Shown here in pieces: positions 60,484 to 64,000 of a stretch of DNA of 64,000 nt. Source of the DNA: Cyclobacteriaceae bacterium. Its GTDB lineage: Bacteria; Bacteroidota; Bacteroidia; Cytophagales; Cyclobacteriaceae. The translations under genes and the position numbers were made by a program. The first letter of the stretch is position 1, and each line of letters opens with the position of its first letter. The notes under the pieces are model-generated. The model made no database searches, was not told where the DNA came from, and saw nothing but the letters and a program-made list of their open reading frames with translations. The stretch is from positions 124,001-188,000 of the forward strand of contig JAEUUG010000003.1 of NCBI GenBank assembly GCA_016787565.1, read 5' to 3'.

Positions 60484-61635
60484 CTACAGGTATTTTTCCA
60501 CGTCCTGAGCTGATATTTCTTCTCCGCTCATAATAACCAGTCGCTCAACAACATTTCGCAACTCCCGGATATTTCCCGTCCAGTTGTGTTTTTTTAACTG
60601 ATCAATAGCCTTAGCATTCAGTTCTTTTTTTCTGGCTCCATACTCGTCTGCAATATCTTCCAGGAATTTATTAGCCAGAATTTTGATGTCCTCTTTGCGT
60701 TCATTCAAGGAAGGAACTTTTATAACAATTACACTAAGCCGGTGATACAGATCTTCACGAAAACGGTTTTCTTCAATCTCTTTTTTAAGGTCTTTATTGG
60801 TGGCGGCCAAAACTCTGACATTTACTGTAATTTCTTTATCGCCACCAACGCGGGCGATCTTATTCTCCTGAAGAGCCCGCAATACTTTGGCCTGCGCTGA
60901 AAGACTCATGTCGCCAATCTCATCCAGAAAGATTGTGCCTCCTTCAGCCAATTCAAATTTTCCAAGCCGCTGTTTGATCGCAGAAGTGAAGGATCCCTTT
61001 TCATGGCCGAACAATTCACTCTCAATCAATTCTGATGGAATGGCTGCACAGTTAACTTCCACTAATGGGCCTGACGCTCGCTTACTTTTTTCGTGGAGCC
61101 ATCGGGCAACTAATTCTTTACCCGATCCATTCGGGCCGGTGATGAGTACACGTGCATCAGTAGGCGCGACCTTTTCAATCATTTCTTTAACCTGAAGAAT
61201 AGGTTCGCTCTCACCGGCCATTTCAAATTTTTTAGAAATCTTTTTTCGAAGGGTTTTAGTCTCTTTTATCAGGCTTGTTTTATCCAATGCGTTGCGCAGT
61301 GTGATTTCCAGACGACCAAGATCAAAAGGTTTCTGAAGAAAATCGAACGCACCTTTCTTCACCGCATCAACGGCAATATCAATGTTGCCATGTGCTGATA
61401 TGATGATAAAGTTAGTGGGTATGCCGGCTTCTTTTGATTTCTCCAGTACTTCAATGCCATCCATTTTAGGCATTTTTATATCGCATATACATAAGTCAAA
61501 ACTTCCAGATTCAAGTTTGCGGAATCCCTCCTGGCCATCGGCAGCTTCATCAACTTCATGATCTTTTTCCTGAAGAATTTCTTTAAGGATTGCGCGAATT
61601 TTGGAGTCGTCTTCAATGACTAAAATTTTTGACAT
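60484..61635 (-). CDS. Sigma-54-activator-type response regulator without DNA-binding domain
   Basis: The 383-residue protein has a receiver domain (1-120; phosphoacceptor Asp52 in CDIKMPKMDG) and a sigma-54-type AAA+ domain (about 140-375): Walker A GPNGSGKE (167-174), Walker B GGTIFLDEIGD (232-242). The GAFTGA loop that contacts sigma-54 reads GSFTSA (214-219). The protein ends with EISAQDVEKYL and has no Fis-type HTH, unlike the usual 440-480-residue NtrC-like regulators. It therefore cannot bind enhancer DNA by itself in the classic way. It lies directly downstream of the RNase P RNA gene on the same strand. No partner kinase is in the window. Confidence 0.85.
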   Translation of the reverse strand: MSKILVIEDDSKIRAILKEILQEKDHEVDEAADGQEGFRKLESGSFDLCICDIKMPKMDGIEVLEKSKEAGIPTNFIIISAHGNIDIAVDAVKKGAFDFLQKPFDLGRLEITLRNALDKTSLIKETKTLRKKISKKFEMAGESEPILQVKEMIEKVAPTDARVLITGPNGSGKELVARWLHEKSKRASGPLVEVNCAAIPSELIESELFGHEKGSFTSAIKQRLGKFELAEGGTIFLDEIGDMSLSAQAKVLRALQENKIARVGGDKEITVNVRVLAATNKDLKKEIEENRFREDLYHRLSVIVIKVPSLNERKEDIKILANKFLEDIADEYGARKKELNAKAIDQLKKHNWTGNIRELRNVVERLVIMSGEEISAQDVEKYL

Positions 61636-61675
61636 GGAATTTTTGCGATATGGTGTGGAACAGAATTAAAAAAAT

Positions 61676-62070
61676 GCAAGCCTGTAAGCCGGGTTCTGTT
61701 CCCCGGTGTGAACCGGGGCTCTTATCATTTATCTAGCCCTGACCTCACGATCAGGGTCGTGCAGTCTACCCGTTCCGCCTGCTCTGATTCACCAGAACAA
61801 TTAACGAGCCGCTAACCCACTCCACCCAGGAATGAAACGGAACCTATTTGACCTTTCAACGCGTAAGGTTTGCCATGCGCCCTCCATCACTGTTGGGCCG
61901 GTGAGCTCTTACCTCGCCTTTTCACCTTTTCCCCGACAAGTCGGGGTAGTTTGTTTTCTGTGGCACTATCTGTCCCCGACTAGTCGGGGCCTTCCTGTTA
62001 GGAAGTACGCTGCTCTATGTTGCCCGGACTTTCCTTCCCGACTAGGTCGGGACGATAAGACGGCTTGCGT
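61676..62070 (-). ncRNA. rnpB: RNase P RNA (bacterial, class A)
   Basis: On the minus strand the transcript begins near GACGCAAGCC and includes GGAAAGTCCGGGC (the conserved P4 region), GTGCCACAGAAA, and the 3'-proximal CAGAACCCGGCTTA, all diagnostic for RNase P RNA. The P1 helix closes between GCAAGCC (near 62068) and GGCTTGC (near 61676). A T-run follows the 3' end. Ends are estimates within a few bases. Three palindromic hairpins of nearly the same sequence sit within it. The RNA processes the 5' ends of tRNA precursors. Confidence 0.93.
61931..62051. repeat. Three near-identical palindromes within rnpB
   Basis: CCCCGACAAGTCGGGG (61931-61946), CCCCGACTAGTCGGGG (61974-61989) and CCCGACTAGGTCGGG (62037-62051) share the same stem and differ only in the loop or one end. 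In the RNA they form hairpins in the first half of the molecule (P3 and variable helices). Confidence 0.85.
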
Positions 62071-62072
62071 CA

Positions 62073-62080
62073 CAAAAATA
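62073..62080 (-). promoter_or_regulatory. -7 element of the rnpB promoter
   Basis: TATTTTTG on the minus strand, an exact TAnnTTTG match, lies three to five bases before the inferred 5' end of the RNase P RNA. No clear -33 box. Position relative to the RNA 5' end fits the usual start-site distance. Confidence 0.55.
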
Positions 62081-62101
62081 CAGATAAGAAACAGAATGGA
62101 A

Positions 62102-62500
62102 CTAGTGAATGTCTTTTCCGGTGAGTTTTAATTCGTAATGATCGGCTAGTTGTGCAACTTCCTGGATCATTTCTTTTACCTGATCCTCGGTAGCAGAGGA
62201 AACCAGGCAGGATGCTTCAACTTTAAGGTATCCATCTTCCAGTACAAACTTGCTGAAATCAAAATTCGCACTTTGTTCAAGCAGCGATTTTAAATCAAGT
62301 GATGAACTAAATTCACACACCTTCGAACTGAATACAGCTTGTTCGCGACCAGAAACCGGGCTCTTTTGTGTTAGTGCTAAAATGGTTTGAAACCGGTAGG
62401 AGTCGATCGGTACAACCACAATGGATTTTGTATGATCGTAATCTGTGAATTGGCCTCCAATCTGATCAGCGTATTGCTTTACGGTAGAAGTTAAGTTCAT
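62102..62500 (-). CDS. YbjN-like protein
   Basis: A 132-residue soluble alpha/beta protein. Its strand-helix order (VKQYADQIGGQFTDY, SIVVVPIDSYRFQTILA, SKVCEFSSSLDLKSLLEQ, LEDGYLKVEASCLVSS, QVKEMIQEVAQLADHYE) resembles the YbjN/type III secretion chaperone-like fold, but the similarity is by fold pattern only. No catalytic motif is seen. It lies 75 bases after the DUF2279 gene on the same strand and could be its operon partner; the exact function is unknown. Confidence 0.55.
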   Translation of the reverse strand: MNLTSTVKQYADQIGGQFTDYDHTKSIVVVPIDSYRFQTILALTQKSPVSGREQAVFSSKVCEFSSSLDLKSLLEQSANFDFSKFVLEDGYLKVEASCLVSSATEDQVKEMIQEVAQLADHYELKLTGKDIH

Positions 62501-62574
62501 ATGGGTTGGTTTAAGAAATGGAAGTTAGGAAAATTGACGTGTAAAAATGGTATGCTGGTTTAATTTTTTTCCCG

Positions 62575-63456
62575 CTAGAAATAGAAGGCATAGAACTTTG
62601 TTCCCTTCTTTGAGAATTCCAGTGTAGGCGATGGTAATTTGATCATGTTCGCCAGGAATATTAATGCTTTAAGGGCCTTTGATCGTGTTTTGATTGCGGT
62701 GAGATCAAAGTCGATTGATACGTAGTATTGCCTGTACGGATTATATCCAGCAGCAAGATTTTGGTCATCACGCGCGTAGATCATGTCTTCAGCGCCATAT
62801 CCCACAGCCAGGTTAAGCCACCTCGGAAACCTGATAAATTTATCCATGTCAGCAGAAAGCCAATAGGTTTGTCCGTTATAATCTTTGAATAGTTCTTGAA
62901 TGGGCCCATCACCCAGAACATCCGGACGAACAGGAGCGTATGCTGTTCGGTGGAAAGAAAACTTCGGATAGATGCGTATTTCCTTCCAGCCTAGGGATTG
63001 CGCCAGAAAAAAGGAAGATCCTGCAGCATTTGCCAGTAAGTCGCCCGCAGAAGCACCATAGGCTTCTGAATAACCATCTAAAATCTCTATGGGTAAAAGA
63101 ACCATAAAACCTGTGAGTGATCCAATCAGGTCTGATTTCGTTGATGGCACGTTGCACCATCGGAGTGCGCGTGATGTACCGTAACTCAGATAAAATGAAG
63201 AATAGAAATGGCCAAGTTTGTCGACTTGTTTCCATTCAGCATTGTCGTTAAACCAATGGAAGGGTTCTTTCCCGGAATCACTATACCACAATTCGTTAAG
63301 GCCTACTAAGGTAGCCCCATAAACAAGACTGGCACTCAACGCAAAGGTGCGCAACCTTTTTTTGTTTACACCTGACGAATCGCTTACCTGTGCATCAACA
63401 CTATTTAACAAGGCAAGCCAGAGTGCAAGCAGCAATATCGTGGTCTTATTCCGCAC
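62575..63456 (-). CDS. DUF2279 protein, exported or outer-membrane
   Basis: The 293-residue protein has a signal peptide (RNKTTILLLALWLALLNSVDAQ) and the DUF2279 core: VDKLGHFYSSFYLSYGTSRA (a conserved K-x-x-H pattern, about residues 80-99) and IEILDGYSEAYGASAGDLLANAAG (about 128-151), with several hydrophobic helices. Such proteins are placed in the periplasm or outer membrane of Bacteroidota; YfiM is a distant relative. Its start overlaps the tamB 3' end by 11 bases, so the two are coupled, hinting at an envelope role. Confidence 0.75.
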   Translation of the reverse strand: MRNKTTILLLALWLALLNSVDAQVSDSSGVNKKRLRTFALSASLVYGATLVGLNELWYSDSGKEPFHWFNDNAEWKQVDKLGHFYSSFYLSYGTSRALRWCNVPSTKSDLIGSLTGFMVLLPIEILDGYSEAYGASAGDLLANAAGSSFFLAQSLGWKEIRIYPKFSFHRTAYAPVRPDVLGDGPIQELFKDYNGQTYWLSADMDKFIRFPRWLNLAVGYGAEDMIYARDDQNLAAGYNPYRQYYVSIDFDLTAIKTRSKALKALIFLANMIKLPSPTLEFSKKGTKFYAFYF

Positions 63457-64000
63457 CGTCTTCTTCTTTTATGGCCTCTCCGTTAGTGCCTGTGGAAACG
63501 GGTTTCGATTTGCGTTGCTTATCGCGTGCTTTTTTTAACAGATCTTTAAATTCGTTAAAACTCTGGGTATACATCAGGCTGGCACCTGTGGTTAATGAGT
63601 TTTGCGAGTTGATGGTGTTGAGAATGGGATTAACATTGGTTCGGCTATACATTTTAGCGCGAAATTTTCCATCTGCGGTTAGCATGTAGTCCACAGACCA
63701 ATCGCCTGCCAGGCTGGAGGCATTTGTTGTGCTTGTATTGTTACTGCCCTGACCATAGTACGTTCCATCGCTTGTTACCCGCAAGCGGCCATTAAAAAAT
63801 GAATACGATAATCGCAATTGAAAAGTATTAAAGGCTTCCTGATCCATTTGCCCGAGATCAACATCAACCTCCAGGTTTTCATCTACTTGCGTAGCCCAGT
63901 TGCTAAGCTGATTTGAGAAGAGCTCGCTCACACTGTTTACCAATGACCCGCTCGCATTGAAAGCATCCGGAGGTGAAAATTTGCGCAATACAATGAGGCT
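63446..64000 (-). CDS. tamB: TamB-like translocation/assembly module protein, C-terminal part
   Basis: The frame is open at the window's right edge, so only about the last 185 residues are visible. LFSNQLSNWATQVDENLEVDVDL and LRLSYSFFNGRLRVTSDGTYYG, followed by GDWSVDYMLTADGKFRAKMYSRTNVN, match the C-terminal DUF490 domain of TamB-type proteins, which form a long periplasmic groove for lipid transport or outer-membrane protein assembly. The partner tamA would be expected nearby, upstream of this gene, beyond the window edge. The tail (KPVSTGTNGEAIKEEDGAE) is hydrophilic. Identification is good for the family, but the gene is incomplete. Confidence 0.75.
   Translation of the reverse strand, partial: SLIVLRKFSPPDAFNASGSLVNSVSELFSNQLSNWATQVDENLEVDVDLGQMDQEAFNTFQLRLSYSFFNGRLRVTSDGTYYGQGSNNTSTTNASSLAGDWSVDYMLTADGKFRAKMYSRTNVNPILNTINSQNSLTTGASLMYTQSFNEFKDLLKKARDKQRKSKPVSTGTNGEAIKEEDGAE

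Noticed and set aside
61832..62131. 99-residue plus-strand ORF
   Set aside because: It lies entirely on the antisense strand of rnpB, whose conserved sequence explains the region.
1..64000. CRISPR arrays, insertion sequences, prophage genes
   Set aside because: No spaced direct repeats, transposases, integrases or phage structural genes were seen on either strand.

Overview
The window is a stretch of a Bacteroidota chromosome, most likely of the Cytophagales. Lineage evidence: a secreted protein with a type IX secretion (T9SS) sorting domain; an OmpA protein laid out like PorE; the exbB-small membrane protein-exbD-exbD cluster; DUF3667 and DUF2279 proteins; the class-specific promoter (TTTG, 19 bases, TATTTTTG) upstream of at least two genes; and near-absence of Shine-Dalgarno sequences. 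No insertion sequence, prophage or CRISPR array was seen.

Layout. 1-4.4 kb: the end of a sodium/sugar symporter, a WYL regulator and small cytosolic enzymes. 4.4-5.7 kb: a DinB/BstA-like protein and a TerC protein. 5.9-21.0 kb (minus strand): a six-gene, almost gapless operon and the most unusual part of the window. In transcription order it encodes a nucleotide-transporter-like membrane protein fused to HEAT repeats and a degenerate cyclic-nucleotide-binding domain; a three-module TIR/DUF4062/TIR-like protein; a membrane-tethered nSTAND1 NTPase with coiled coil and WD40 propeller; an outer-membrane barrel; a propeller lipoprotein; and a 1667-residue T9SS cargo protein. 21.2-30.8 kb: a PorE-like protein, queA, menC, a DUF3667 protein, an NmrA-like reductase, a Rieske oxygenase, an MBL hydrolase and miaA.

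30.9-41.6 kb is a cell-surface glycan region, AT-rich over much of its length: glycosyltransferases, a propeller-type histidine kinase with a LuxR-type response regulator, a Wzx-like flippase, a DegT aminotransferase, a hexapeptide acetyltransferase and a WecF/GT56-like transferase. The last four resemble a route that makes, acetylates, transfers and flips a lipid-linked 4-amino-4,6-dideoxy sugar. 41.6-54.6 kb is mostly core: ruvC, a GT2, a SpoIIE phosphatase, a polysaccharide deacetylase, dgkA, tatD, ansA, tRNA-Ser(GGA), the ExbB/ExbD module, a UMF1-type MFS protein, AMP nucleosidase and an orphan HsdR_N-like domain.

54.6-64 kb: alanine dehydrogenase, a fused E1 alpha/beta 2-oxoacid dehydrogenase, lipoproteins (one of only 39 residues), a LuxE-like synthetase, a sigma-54-activator-type regulator without DNA-binding domain, the RNase P RNA gene (minus strand, with three near-identical palindromic hairpins), a YbjN-like protein, a DUF2279 protein and the end of tamB.

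All assignments come from reading motifs, gene order and lengths by eye; no database search was run. Domain boundaries are approximate.
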